Below are positions 8,036 through 16,484 of a DNA stretch of 64,000 nt, piece after piece; position 1 is the first letter of the stretch, and each line of letters opens with the position of its first letter. The position numbers and the translations under genes were made by a program. The stretch comes from Streptomyces sp. NBC_01689. GTDB lineage: Bacteria; Actinomycetota; Actinomycetes; Streptomycetales; Streptomycetaceae. Where the stretch lies: NCBI RefSeq assembly GCF_036250675.1, contig NZ_CP109592.1, positions 3,410,001 through 3,474,000 on the forward strand, read 5' to 3'. Under the pieces are notes generated by a model. That model saw nothing but the letters and a program-made list of their open reading frames with translations. It was not told the DNA's origin and ran no database searches.

Positions 8036-8400
8036 GCGCCGGTCGCCCGCCGGCGGCGTACGAGAAGGACCGCCGCGCCGCCGCCGGCGAGCACCGCGGC
8101 CGCGCCGCCGCCGAGCAGGGCGTTCCGGGATCCGGAGTCGGTGGACGTCGACGCCACACCGGTGTCGGGCGCGCCGTTGGGCACGACGGAGACCTGGCCC
8201 CGGGTGGCGGGGCGGCTCGGCACCGGACGCGGGGTCCGGGTGTCGCCGCCCGGCGCCCGGCTGGGCTCGGCGCTGGGGGCCGGGGCGGTGACGGCGCTGG
8301 GACGGGCGCTGGGAGTGGCGTCGGCGGCGGACGCGGACACCGTGGCCACGGGCACGGCCAGGAACGCCAGGGCCACGGCGCTCAGGACTGTTCGGCGCAT
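8032..8400 (-). CDS. Small secreted protein with atypical sorting signal (candidate sortase substrate)
   Basis: 122 residues: Sec signal peptide (MRRTVLSAVALAFLAVPVA, cleavage near SASA), a Pro/Ser/Ala-rich middle, then VVPNGAPDTGVAS, a linker, a Gly/Ala/Val hydrophobic helix and basic end LLVRRRRATGA. This is the layout of an LPxTG-type cell-wall sorting signal with APDTG replacing LPxTG or LAxTG. It overlaps the sortase start by four bases. No enzymatic domain. Anchoring is inferred. Confidence 0.78.
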   Translation of the reverse strand: MRRTVLSAVALAFLAVPVATVSASAADATPSARPSAVTAPAPSAEPSRAPGGDTRTPRPVPSRPATRGQVSVVPNGAPDTGVASTSTDSGSRNALLGGGAAAVLAGGGAAVLLVRRRRATGA

Positions 8401-8579
8401 GAATCGCTCTCTTTCCTCGGACCGCCCGCCCGGTCACCCGGGGGGCTGCGTGGTGGATCGAGCGGAGAGACGAGACAGCGGAGGACGGGGTTGTAAAGAA
8501 CGGGCAAAGCCGCCGGGCGGTGACGCGGGGGCCTCCGGGTGCCGTCGTGGTGCGGGAACGGGTGCGCGGTCCCGCGAGG

Positions 8580-9770
8580 TCACAGCCCCGCTATCGCGTT
8601 CCAGCGCTTCGCGAACTCCGTGCGCTCGGTGGACGTGATGTCGCGGGCGATGGCGAGCCGCCCGCGCATGGTGGAGTCGGGGAAGATCAGCGGGTTCTCG
8701 GCGAGAGCGGCGGTGTCCTTGTCCCCGGAGGAGGCGAGGACGTCCTGGGCGGCCGGCACCGGGCAGACGTAGTTGACCCAGGAGGCCAGTTCGGCGGCCA
8801 CCTCCGGCCGGTAGTAGTAGTCGACGAGCTTCTCCGCGTTGGCCTTGTGGTCCGCCAGGTCGGGGATCATCAGCGAGTCGGACCACAGTTCGGCGCCCTC
8901 CTCGGGGACGACGAAGCGGATGTCCGGGTTGTCGGCCTGCAGTTGGATCACGTCGCCCGAGTACGCCTGGCAGGCGAGGACGTCGCCGCTGACCAGGTCC
9001 TTGGTGTAGTCGTTGCCGGTGAAGCGGCGGATCTGGCCGCTGTGGACGTTCTTCTCGACCTGGTCGCAGATCCGGTGGAAGTCGTCGGCGGTCCACCGGG
9101 TGATGTCGACCCCGTTGCCCTGCATCAGGAGCGCGAACGCCTCGTCCAGACCGGAGAGCAGGGTGACCCGTCCCTTCAGGTCGCGGGCCCACAGGTCGGA
9201 GACGTGCCTGATCTCCCGGCCCACCCTGCGACGGTCGTACGCGATGCCGGTGATCCCGGACTGCCACGGCACGGTGGACCTGCGACCGGGGTCGAAGGCC
9301 GGTGAACTCAGCAGCGGATCCAGGTACTTGGCGACGTTCGGCTGCTCGGCCCGGTTCATCCGCTGGACCCAGCCGAGGCGGACGAAGCGCGCGCACATCC
9401 AGTCGCTGACGACGATCAGGTCGCGGCCCGTCCGCTGATGGTTCATCAGGGAGGGGCTGATCTTGCCGAAGAACTCGTCGTTGTCGTTGATCTCCTCGAT
9501 GTAGTCGACGGAGATCCCGGTGCGCTTCCCGAAGGCGTCCAGCGTGGGCCGCTTCGTGTGGTCCTTGTCGTCGGTGTCGATGTAGAGCGGCCAGTTCGCC
9601 CAGGTCAGCCGCTTGTCGCGGGCGGAGAGGTCGGCTCCGGCGCGGTCGTCGGGCGACACGTACGCGGCGGGCACCCCGCATCCCGCCAGGGCACCGAGCG
9701 CGGCACCCCCGCCCAGGGCGCGCAGCAGGGACCGGCGGGACAGGGTCGAGGTCTTCCGGATCACGGGCAC
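8580..9770 (-). CDS. Orphan polyamine-type substrate-binding lipoprotein
   Basis: About 396 residues, PotD/PotF family. Tat signal SRRSLLRALGGGAALGALAG with lipobox Cys, then WPLYIDTDDK, TLDAFGKRTGISVDY, INDNDEFFGKI, PWQSGITGIAYDRRRVG and DSLMIPDLADHKANAEKL. Clear paralogue of 1-665 but with no ATPase or permease gene beside it, so it may serve the transporter of the first cluster or act as a sensor. Start set at GTG 9770 (GTG 9764 possible) because the Tat motif should lie close to the N-terminus; the frame stays open upstream to 10232 but that reading is unconvincing. Confidence 0.85.
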   Translation of the reverse strand: MPVIRKTSTLSRRSLLRALGGGAALGALAGCGVPAAYVSPDDRAGADLSARDKRLTWANWPLYIDTDDKDHTKRPTLDAFGKRTGISVDYIEEINDNDEFFGKISPSLMNHQRTGRDLIVVSDWMCARFVRLGWVQRMNRAEQPNVAKYLDPLLSSPAFDPGRRSTVPWQSGITGIAYDRRRVGREIRHVSDLWARDLKGRVTLLSGLDEAFALLMQGNGVDITRWTADDFHRICDQVEKNVHSGQIRRFTGNDYTKDLVSGDVLACQAYSGDVIQLQADNPDIRFVVPEEGAELWSDSLMIPDLADHKANAEKLVDYYYRPEVAAELASWVNYVCPVPAAQDVLASSGDKDTAALAENPLIFPDSTMRGRLAIARDITSTERTEFAKRWNAIAGL

Positions 9771-10076
9771 GCGGGCAGCATCCCGTCCCCGGCGGCGCCC
9801 GGACAATGGACGCTGCGTCGAGCACTGGCCCGCCGAACCGACACCCTGTCGATCAAGGCGTCCCGGGCGGCCGGCCCGCGCGGTGCCGTCGCGTCGCCGG
9901 CCGGGACGGACGGCTCCGCGGCCGTCGCCTCCCGCGCGTTCCGGTGCGGCGGGGCCGTACGGTGCCGGGTGCGCCGCCCCGCGCTCCCCGCACAGCGCGG
10001 CGGCCACGGTCTCGGCCTCGGTCGCGGCCTCGGTCCCGGCGAGCTCTTCGTACCGCTCCGCCACCCGCCCACGCAT
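9761..10076 (-). pseudogene. Possible frameshifted small ORF upstream of the orphan binding protein
   Basis: From ATG 10076 one frame reads MRGRVAERYEELAGTEAATE and on for ~45 residues with typical G/C-ending codons, then degenerates. The neighbouring frame takes over near 9940 with equally good codon use (NAREATAAEPSVPAGDATAP, later RDALIDRVSVRRASARRSVH) to a TGA at 9761, touching the next start. Together they suggest one ~105-residue gene broken by a single-base shift, real or from sequencing. No family recognised. Confidence 0.35.
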
Positions 10077-10079
10077 ACC

Positions 10080-10278
10080 GTCCAGTATGCCGCGCCGCCG
10101 TCCCCGGCGGGGAGGGCGGCGCGGGCCGGGCAGGCGGGGCCAGGAAGAGGTGGGGCAGGGCAGGGCGGGGTGGGGCGGGGCATGCCGCGGCCCCGGACAG
10201 ATCACCACCGCCCGGGGCCGCGCACTCACCACCGGGACCCCGCGCGCACCGCCGGGATCCCGCGCTCACCGCCGGAGG
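10080..10278. other. G/C-skewed low-complexity spacer without recognisable genes
   Basis: Purine-rich tracts (GGGGCAGGGCAGGGCGGGG type) followed by CACCGCCGGGA/ CACCACCGGGA near-repeats. I see no gene or convincing hairpin; it separates the second dehydrogenase from the small broken ORF. Confidence 0.5.
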
Positions 10279-11718
10279 CTAGGCGTCCAGCGAGGTCATC
10301 ACGTGCTTGATCCGCGTGTAGTCCTCGAAGCCGTAGCCGGAGAGGTCCTTGCCGTAGCCGGACTTCTTGAAGCCGCCGTGGGGCATCTCGGCGACCAGCG
10401 GGATGTGGGTGTTGATCCACACACAGCCGAAGTCGAGGGCCTTGGACAGCCGCATGGCCCGGCCGTGGTCCTTCGTCCAGACGGAGGACGCGAGGGCGTA
10501 GTCCACGCCGTTGGCCCACTCGACGGCCTGGGCCTCGTCGGTGAAGGACTGGACGGTGATGACCGGCCCGAAGACCTCGTTCTGGATGATCTCGTCGTCC
10601 TGCTTCAGGCCCGAGACGACGGTCGGGGCGTAGAAGAAGCCCTTGTCGCCGACCCGGTGGCCGCCCGCCTCCACCTTCGCGTGCGCGGGCAGCCGCTCGA
10701 TGAAGCCGCTGACCTGCCGGAGCTGGTCGGGGTTGTTCAGCGGGCCGTAGAGGACGTCCTCGTCGTCCGGCTGACCGGTCTTGGTCTCGGCCGCGGCCTT
10801 GGCGAGCGCGGCCACGAACTCGTCGTGGATGCCCTCCTGGACGAGGACCCGGGTGGCGGCCGTGCAGTCCTGGCCCGCGTTGAAGAAGCCCGCGACCGAG
10901 ATGTCCTCGACGGCCTTGGCGATGTCGGTGTCCGCGAAGACCACGACCGGGGCCTTGCCGCCCAGCTCCAGGTGGACCCGCTTGAGGTCCTTGGACGCCG
11001 ACTCGGCGACGGACATGCCCGCGCGCACCGAACCGGTGATGGAGGCCATCGCCGGGGTCGGGTGCTCGACCATCGCGCGGCCGGTGTCACGGTCGCCGCA
11101 GATGACGTTGAAGACGCCCTTGGGGAGGATGCCGCCGATGATGTCGGCGATCAGGACGGTGGAGGCGGGGGTGGTGTCCGAGGGCTTCAGGACGACCGTG
11201 TTGCCCGCGGCGAGCGCCGGCGCGAACTTCCACACCGCCATCATCATCGGGTAGTTCCACGGCGCGACCTGCGCGCAGACGCCGACCGGCTCGCGGCGGA
11301 CGATGGAGGTCATGCCCTCCATGTACTCGCCGGCCGAGCGGCCTTCGAGCATCCGCGCCGCGCCCGCGAAGAAGCGGATCTGGTCGACCATGGGCGGGAT
11401 TTCCTCGGACCGGGTCAGACCGATCGGCTTGCCGGTGTTCTCCACCTCGGCCGCGATGAGTTCCTCGGCCCGCTCCTCGAACGCGTCCGCGATCTTCAGG
11501 AGGGCCTTCTGACGCTCGGCGGGGGTCTGGTCGCGCCAGGCCGGGAAGGCCGCGGCGGCGGCCGCCATCGCGGCGTCCACGTCCGCCGCGCCGGACAGCG
11601 GCGCGGTCGCGTACGCCTCGCCGGTCACGGGGTTGACGATCTCGGTGGTCCGCCCGTCGGCGGCGTCCCGGAACTCCCCGTCGATGTGATTGCGCAGACG
11701 ACGCAGCTCGGTGCTCAC
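10279..11718 (-). CDS. Gamma-aminobutyraldehyde dehydrogenase
   Basis: 479-residue aldehyde dehydrogenase expected to convert 4-aminobutyraldehyde to GABA. Catalytic Cys is residue 285 (NAGQDCTAATR); the Glu lies in HLELGGKAP; APWNYPMMMAVWKFAPAL and the C-terminal EMPHGGFKKSGYGKDLSGYG are typical of the putrescine branch. It diverges from an Lrp/AsnC regulator and an aminotransferase; the three make a coherent putrescine to GABA to succinic semialdehyde module. Start ATG/GTG at 11718. Confidence 0.92.
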   Translation of the reverse strand: MSTELRRLRNHIDGEFRDAADGRTTEIVNPVTGEAYATAPLSGAADVDAAMAAAAAAFPAWRDQTPAERQKALLKIADAFEERAEELIAAEVENTGKPIGLTRSEEIPPMVDQIRFFAGAARMLEGRSAGEYMEGMTSIVRREPVGVCAQVAPWNYPMMMAVWKFAPALAAGNTVVLKPSDTTPASTVLIADIIGGILPKGVFNVICGDRDTGRAMVEHPTPAMASITGSVRAGMSVAESASKDLKRVHLELGGKAPVVVFADTDIAKAVEDISVAGFFNAGQDCTAATRVLVQEGIHDEFVAALAKAAAETKTGQPDDEDVLYGPLNNPDQLRQVSGFIERLPAHAKVEAGGHRVGDKGFFYAPTVVSGLKQDDEIIQNEVFGPVITVQSFTDEAQAVEWANGVDYALASSVWTKDHGRAMRLSKALDFGCVWINTHIPLVAEMPHGGFKKSGYGKDLSGYGFEDYTRIKHVMTSLDA

Positions 11719-11883
11719 TGCCGGCCCTCCAAGTTCAGGTGTCCAATCGCTGAGACACCCACCCTAATCCGTGGCTCCACGTTTTCAACACCCCTGATGA
11801 CCCCTCCACTGCGAAATCCGCAAAGTAGATACCCGTAAACAACGAATTTCATCGCTACAGCCTTGCGGAACCGTCGAGACGTC
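11719..11883. promoter_or_regulatory. Divergent AT-rich control region of the GABA cluster
   Basis: 165 bases between the dehydrogenase and the Lrp-type regulator, markedly AT-richer than its surroundings around 11800-11860 (AAATCCGCAAAGTAGATACC, AAACAACGAATTTC). Lrp/AsnC proteins usually bind such divergent regions; no exact operator can be assigned. Confidence 0.5.
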
Positions 11884-12402
11884 GTGCACAGTGAGGTCGT
11901 GGCCAGTCGAAGCGCAGACCCCAGGGACTCCACCCGCGAGTCCAGGAACGGAAGTCCCCAGCTGGACTCCGTCTCCCTCGCCATCATCGAGCAGCTCCAG
12001 CAGGACGGACGCCGTCCGTACGCCGCGATAGGCAAGGCCGTGGGCCTGTCCGAGGCGGCCGTGCGCCAGCGCGTACAGAAGCTGCTCGACCAGGGCGTGA
12101 TGCAGATCGTCGCCGTCACGGACCCGCTCACCGTGGGCTTCCGCCGGCAGGCGATGGTCGGCGTCAACGTCGAGGGCGATCTCGACCCGGTGGCCGAGGC
12201 GCTGACGGCCATGCCGGAGGTCGAGTACGTGGTGATGACCGCGGGCTCGTTCGACATCCTCGCCGAGGTCGTCTGCGAGGACGACGACCACCTGCTGGAC
12301 GTCATCAACAAACGCATCCGGGCACTGCCCGCCGTGCGCTCCACCGAGAGCTTCGTCTACCTGAAGCTCAAGAAACAGACCTACATGTGGGGAACCCGAT
12401 AG
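11884..12402 (+). CDS. Lrp/AsnC-family transcriptional regulator
   Basis: About 172 residues: N-terminal HTH (LDSVSLAIIEQLQQDGRRPY, then AAIGKAVGLSEAAVRQRVQK) and C-terminal RAM/AsnC ligand domain (VAEALTAMPEVEYVVMTAGS, DILAEVVCEDDDHL). It is divergent from the aldehyde dehydrogenase and two bases ahead of the aminotransferase, so it probably regulates both in response to a polyamine or GABA pathway metabolite. I recall reports that a regulator in this S. coelicolor cluster controls polyamine use. Start uncertain: GTG 11884, GTG 11899 or TTG 11863. Confidence 0.88.
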   Translation: MHSEVVASRSADPRDSTRESRNGSPQLDSVSLAIIEQLQQDGRRPYAAIGKAVGLSEAAVRQRVQKLLDQGVMQIVAVTDPLTVGFRRQAMVGVNVEGDLDPVAEALTAMPEVEYVVMTAGSFDILAEVVCEDDDHLLDVINKRIRALPAVRSTESFVYLKLKKQTYMWGTR

Positions 12403-12404
12403 CC

Positions 12405-13766
12405 GTGAGCAAGGACCTCAGCCGAACCGCGTACGACCACCTGTGGATGCACTTCACCCGCATGTCCTCGTACGAGAACGCGCCCGTTCCCACCATCGTC
12501 CGTGGTGAGGGCACCTACATCTACGACGACAAGGGCAAGCGCTACCTCGACGGTCTCGCGGGTCTGTTCGTGGTCCAGGCGGGCCACGGCCGCACCGAAC
12601 TCGCGGAGACGGCGTTCAAGCAGGCGCAGGAGCTGGCCTTCTTCCCCGTCTGGTCCTACGCCCACCCCAAGGCCGTCGAGCTCGCCGAGCGCCTCGCCGA
12701 CTACGCGCCCGGCGACCTGAACAAGGTCTTCTTCACCACCGGCGGCGGCGAGGCCGTCGAGACCGCGTGGAAGCTCGCCAAGCAGTACTTCAAGCTTCAG
12801 GGCAAGCCGACCAAGTACAAGGTCATCTCGCGCGCGGTCGCCTACCACGGCACCCCGCAGGGCGCCCTGTCGATCACCGGCCTGCCGGCGCTGAAGGCCC
12901 CCTTCGAGCCGCTGGTCCCCGGCGCCCACAAGGTCCCGAACACCAACATCTACCGCGCCCCGCTCTTCGGCGACGACCCCGAGGCCTTCGGCCGCTGGGC
13001 CGCCGACCAGATCGAGCAGCAGATCCTCTTCGAGGGCCCGGAGACGGTCGCGGCCGTCTTCCTGGAGCCGGTGCAGAACGCCGGCGGCTGCTTCCCGCCG
13101 CCGCCCGGCTACTTCCAGCGGGTCCGTGAGATCTGCGACCAGTACGACGTCCTGCTGGTGTCGGACGAGGTCATCTGCGCCTTCGGCCGCCTCGGCACGA
13201 TGTTCGCCTGCGACAAGTTCGGCTACGTACCGGACATGATCACCTGCGCCAAGGGCATGACCTCGGGCTACTCCCCGATCGGCGCGTGCATCGTCTCCGA
13301 CCGGATCGCCGAGCCGTTCTACAAGGGCGACAACACCTTCCTGCACGGCTACACCTTCGGCGGCCACCCCGTGTCGGCCGCGGTGGGCGTCGCCAACCTC
13401 GACCTGTTCGAGCGCGAGGGTCTCAACCAGCACGTGCTCGACAACGAGGCCAACTTCCTGCAGACCCTGCAGAAGCTGCACGACCTGCCGATCGTCGGTG
13501 ACGTCCGCGGCAACGGCTTCTTCTACGGCATCGAGCTGGTGAAGGACAAGGCCACCAAGGAGACCTTCACGGACGAGGAGTCGGAGCGCGTGCTCTACGG
13601 CTTCGTCTCCAAGAAGCTCTTCGAGTACGGCCTCTACTGCCGCGCCGACGACCGCGGTGACCCGGTCATCCAGCTGTCGCCGCCGCTGATCTCCGACCAG
13701 TCGACCTTCGACGAGATCGAGGGGATCATCCGTCAGGTCCTGACGGAGGCGTGGACGAAGCTCTGA
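12405..13766 (+). CDS. Class III PLP aminotransferase (putrescine/GABA aminotransferase)
   Basis: 453 residues. The PLP lysine is residue 283 (TCAKGMTSGYSP); the phosphate-binding TTGGGEAVETAWKLA and the Asp of LLVSDEVICAFGRLG are intact. Such enzymes move the amino group of putrescine, GABA or related omega-amino compounds to pyruvate or 2-oxoglutarate. It starts two bases after the stop of the Lrp-type gene, forming an operon with it, and ends before a strong hairpin. Substrate is inferred from the adjacent aminobutyraldehyde dehydrogenase. Confidence 0.9.
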   Translation: MSKDLSRTAYDHLWMHFTRMSSYENAPVPTIVRGEGTYIYDDKGKRYLDGLAGLFVVQAGHGRTELAETAFKQAQELAFFPVWSYAHPKAVELAERLADYAPGDLNKVFFTTGGGEAVETAWKLAKQYFKLQGKPTKYKVISRAVAYHGTPQGALSITGLPALKAPFEPLVPGAHKVPNTNIYRAPLFGDDPEAFGRWAADQIEQQILFEGPETVAAVFLEPVQNAGGCFPPPPGYFQRVREICDQYDVLLVSDEVICAFGRLGTMFACDKFGYVPDMITCAKGMTSGYSPIGACIVSDRIAEPFYKGDNTFLHGYTFGGHPVSAAVGVANLDLFEREGLNQHVLDNEANFLQTLQKLHDLPIVGDVRGNGFFYGIELVKDKATKETFTDEESERVLYGFVSKKLFEYGLYCRADDRGDPVIQLSPPLISDQSTFDEIEGIIRQVLTEAWTKL

Positions 13767-13788
13767 TTCCGCCCGGCTGATCCACAAC

Positions 13789-13832
13789 GGCCCCGGGGCG
13801 CCCGTTCGAGTGAGAATGGGCGCCCCGGGGCC
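13789..13832 (+). terminator. Perfect 15-bp hairpin after the aminotransferase
   Basis: GGCCCCGGGGCGCCC at 13789-13803 pairs with GGGCGCCCCGGGGCC at 13818-13832 around a 14-base loop, 22 bases after the aminotransferase stop. Confidence 0.8.
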
Positions 13833-13952
13833 GCGTGCTGTCCGGCCACCCGCCCCCGACTCCCTAGCGTGCCCAGTGACCGATCGGCCCTGCCTTCGTT
13901 CCCCCGTCCGGGGGATTGGCAGCGCAAATCAGATCTGAACGAGGTGTACGCG

Positions 13953-14690
13953 ATGGTGGCCCCGCCGGACAACGACGTGCTCTGGGCACGCGCCCTGCAC
14001 GTCAACCACAACGGTTCGCCCGCGCTCAGCGGTGTCTCGCTCGGCGTCCGCGAGGGCGAGATCCTCGCCGTCGGCGGCCCGCGCGCCAGCGGCAAGACCA
14101 CCCTGCTCCAGTGCCTGTCCGGCCAGCTCCTGCCGCAGCAGGGCGAGGTCTGGTTCAACAGCGTGCCGGTGCACACCATGGGCGAGCTGGCCCGCGAACG
14201 CCTGCGCCGCGACCGCTTCGGCTGGATCGACCCCGTGCCCGTCCTCGTGCCCGAGCTGAACTCCTGGGAGAACGCGGCGCTGCCCCTGATGCTGCGCGGC
14301 TCGGGCCGGCGGGCCGCGAAGACCGCCGCCCTGGAATGGCTCGAACGCCTCGACATCGGCGACTGCGCCCGCAAGCGGCCGCACGCCCTGCTCCAGGCCG
14401 AACGGCAGCGCGTCGCCATCGCCCGCGCCCTGGTGCCCGCCCCCCAGGTCCTCTTCGCCGACGAGCCGACCGCCCCGCTGCACCGCGCCGACCGCGCCCA
14501 CGTGCTGCGCACCCTGACCACCGCCGCCCGCTCGCACGGCATCACCGTCGTCCTCGCCACGCACGACGCGGACACCGCCGCGCTCGCCGACCGCACGGTC
14601 ACCCTGCTCGACGGACGGCGTGTGAACACCGTCCACCTGCCCCCGGTCACCGAGACGGAAGGCCGGGCCGCGTGCTCGCTCTCCGTCTAG
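13953..14690 (+). CDS. ABC transporter ATP-binding protein with degenerate signature motif
   Basis: 245 residues of the MacB/LolD-like ABC ATPase type. Walker A is GGPRASGKTTLL and Walker B VLFADEPT. The signature that should read LSGGQ is LLQAERQRVAIARAL, the usual SALD after Walker B is APLHRAD, and the switch His is retained in LATHDADT. ATPase activity may therefore be altered. ATG 13953 follows GAGG by eight bases; the frame is open from 13869. Its end overlaps the permease gene by 19 bp. Substrate unknown. Confidence 0.85.
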   Translation: MVAPPDNDVLWARALHVNHNGSPALSGVSLGVREGEILAVGGPRASGKTTLLQCLSGQLLPQQGEVWFNSVPVHTMGELARERLRRDRFGWIDPVPVLVPELNSWENAALPLMLRGSGRRAAKTAALEWLERLDIGDCARKRPHALLQAERQRVAIARALVPAPQVLFADEPTAPLHRADRAHVLRTLTTAARSHGITVVLATHDADTAALADRTVTLLDGRRVNTVHLPPVTETEGRAACSLSV

Positions 14691-15943
14691 CCCGCGGGGC
14701 CCATCCCCTCGTCCAGCTGCGCAGGCTGCTGGTCGCCGCCTCCTCGGCCGGCACCGGCTTCCTGCTGCTGAGCGCGCTGGGATACGCCATGGCGCATCCC
14801 GACGCCCCGACCGGTGCGGCGCTGCGCCTCCTGTGGTGCCTCGCACCCGTCGCCGCCAGCGTCCACCTCGCGGTGGCGGTCGCCCGTACGGACCCGGGGA
14901 CCCGGCCCCGTCCCGGACTCGCCGCGGTCGGCCTCGGCCCCGGACGTCTGATGGCCGTCTCGGCGGTCACCACCGCCCTGTCGACCACGCTGGGCTCGGC
15001 ACTCGCGCTGCTGGTCTTCCTGCACCTGCGCGGCGATCTGCCCGGCACTCCCCTCGACGGCGCCACGACCGGCTTCCTCGCCGCGGACCAGCCGCTGCCG
15101 CTGCCCGCGGCCCTGACCCTGCTCCTCCTGGTGCCGCTCGCCTCGTCCGTCGCCGGCGCGCTCGCGCTGCGCCCGCGGACCGCCGTCCGGGGCGCCACGG
15201 CCCGCCGCGGCGCCACCGCCGCGCGGCTCCCCGCCGCCGGGTCGCCCGCGGACCCCGCTCCCGCGACGGCCCCGGCCGGTCCGGACGCCGACCGCCCGGA
15301 GCTCCCGCCGGACCCCCAGCCGCTCGCCCCTCCGCTGCCCGCGCCCGGCGGACTGCCCTGGGGCACCGCCGTCGTCGCGGCGGGCCTGGCCGTGGAGTCG
15401 TACGCGAGCCGCTCCGGAGCGGCCCCCGGCTCCGACCTGACGAGCCGGTTCGCGGGCAGCCCCGCCGGGGTGCTCGCCGGCTGGGCCCTCACCGCCGTGG
15501 GACTGGCCCTGGCCGGACCCGCCGTCACCCACCTCTGCGGATGGCTGCTGCAGGCCGTGCGCCCCGGCGCGCTGCGCCTGCTCGCCGGACGCGGCCTCCA
15601 GGAGGAGGCCCGCCGCATCGGGCGCCCGCTCGGAGTGGTCTGCGCGGTGGCGTCGGGCGCGTACGCCATGGCGACCGTGTACGCCGGAGCACGGCCCTCG
15701 ATCGGGCCGCTCAGCACGCTCGGTGCGCTGCTCGTGGCCGGATGCGCCGTCGCGACGCTGTTCACGGCGGCGCTGGAGGCCAAGCACGCCCGCGCCGACA
15801 CCACGGCGGCCCTGCTGCGGCTGGGGGCGCCCGCCTCGGTGCTGCGCAGCGCGGCCCTGCTCCGCGCCGGCGCGCTGCTCGCCGTGTTCGGGCCGCTGAC
15901 CTGGCTGGTCGCGGAACTGGCGGCGATGCCGCTGGCCCGCTGA
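14672..15943 (+). CDS. ABC transporter permease (FtsX/MacB-like)
   Basis: 423-residue membrane protein with roughly eight hydrophobic segments (e.g. LLVAASSAGTGFLLLSALGY; LTLLLLVPLASSVAGALAL; ALLVAGCAVATLFTAALEA; GALLAVFGPLTWLVAELAA) and a long Pro/Ala-rich loop in the middle (about 170-220). The segment LQEEARRIGRPLG resembles the coupling loop before the FtsX core. GTG 14672 overlaps the ATPase gene, so the two form one transporter. No substrate clue. Confidence 0.8.
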   Translation: MLALRLARGAHPLVQLRRLLVAASSAGTGFLLLSALGYAMAHPDAPTGAALRLLWCLAPVAASVHLAVAVARTDPGTRPRPGLAAVGLGPGRLMAVSAVTTALSTTLGSALALLVFLHLRGDLPGTPLDGATTGFLAADQPLPLPAALTLLLLVPLASSVAGALALRPRTAVRGATARRGATAARLPAAGSPADPAPATAPAGPDADRPELPPDPQPLAPPLPAPGGLPWGTAVVAAGLAVESYASRSGAAPGSDLTSRFAGSPAGVLAGWALTAVGLALAGPAVTHLCGWLLQAVRPGALRLLAGRGLQEEARRIGRPLGVVCAVASGAYAMATVYAGARPSIGPLSTLGALLVAGCAVATLFTAALEAKHARADTTAALLRLGAPASVLRSAALLRAGALLAVFGPLTWLVAELAAMPLAR

Positions 15944-16076
15944 ACCGGGACGGCTGAACAGCGACGGCTGAACAGGGATACGAATCCGTCCTCGCCGGGC
16001 CGATGAGTTCCGCGCGGACGGACGGTCCACCTCTCCGTACCGCACACGACCCCACCTCCACCGGGAGAGACCGCTC

Positions 16077-16484
16077 ATGTACCAGCAGATGATCTTCGTG
16101 AACCTCGCCGTGAACGACGTCGACGCCTCGAAGAAGTTCTTCACCGAGCTCGGCTACACGATCAACCCGCAGTTCTCGACGGAGGACTGCGCCTGTGTCG
16201 TCATCAGCGACACGATCGTCGCCATGCTGCTGAGCAAGCAGCGGTACGCGGACTTCACGAAGAAGGAGATCGCGGACTCCGCCCGGACCAGCGAGGTGCT
16301 GCTGTGTCTGAGCGCCGAGAGCCGCGAGAAGGTCGACGAGCTGTGCGACAAGGCCCTCTCCGCGGGCGGCTCGGGCACCCGGGAGGCCCAGGACCACGGC
16401 TACATGTACGGCCGCTCCTTCGACGACCCGGACGGCCACACCTGGGAGGTCATGTGGATGGACCCGGCGGCCGTCCAGGGCTGA
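16077..16484 (+). CDS. VOC (glyoxalase/bleomycin-resistance fold) family protein
   Basis: 135 residues with the paired beta-alpha-beta-beta-beta units of the vicinal oxygen chelate fold: MIFVNLAVNDVDASKKFFTE at the start and SFDDPDGHTWEVMWMDP at the end. The usual first metal His is replaced by Asn (FVNLAV), as in many non-enzymatic VOC proteins. A GGGAGAG ribosome site precedes ATG 16077. Monocistronic; function not deducible. Confidence 0.88.
   Translation: MYQQMIFVNLAVNDVDASKKFFTELGYTINPQFSTEDCACVVISDTIVAMLLSKQRYADFTKKEIADSARTSEVLLCLSAESREKVDELCDKALSAGGSGTREAQDHGYMYGRSFDDPDGHTWEVMWMDPAAVQG

Noticed and set aside
8580..10232. 550-residue version of the orphan binding protein
   Set aside because: The lipoprotein signal belongs near the N-terminus; the extra ~150 residues are low complexity apart from a short segment reported separately as a broken ORF.
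12381..13787. 468-residue minus-strand open frame opposite the aminotransferase
   Set aside because: Val/Gly/Leu-rich antisense shadow of a well-conserved PLP enzyme; no family likeness.
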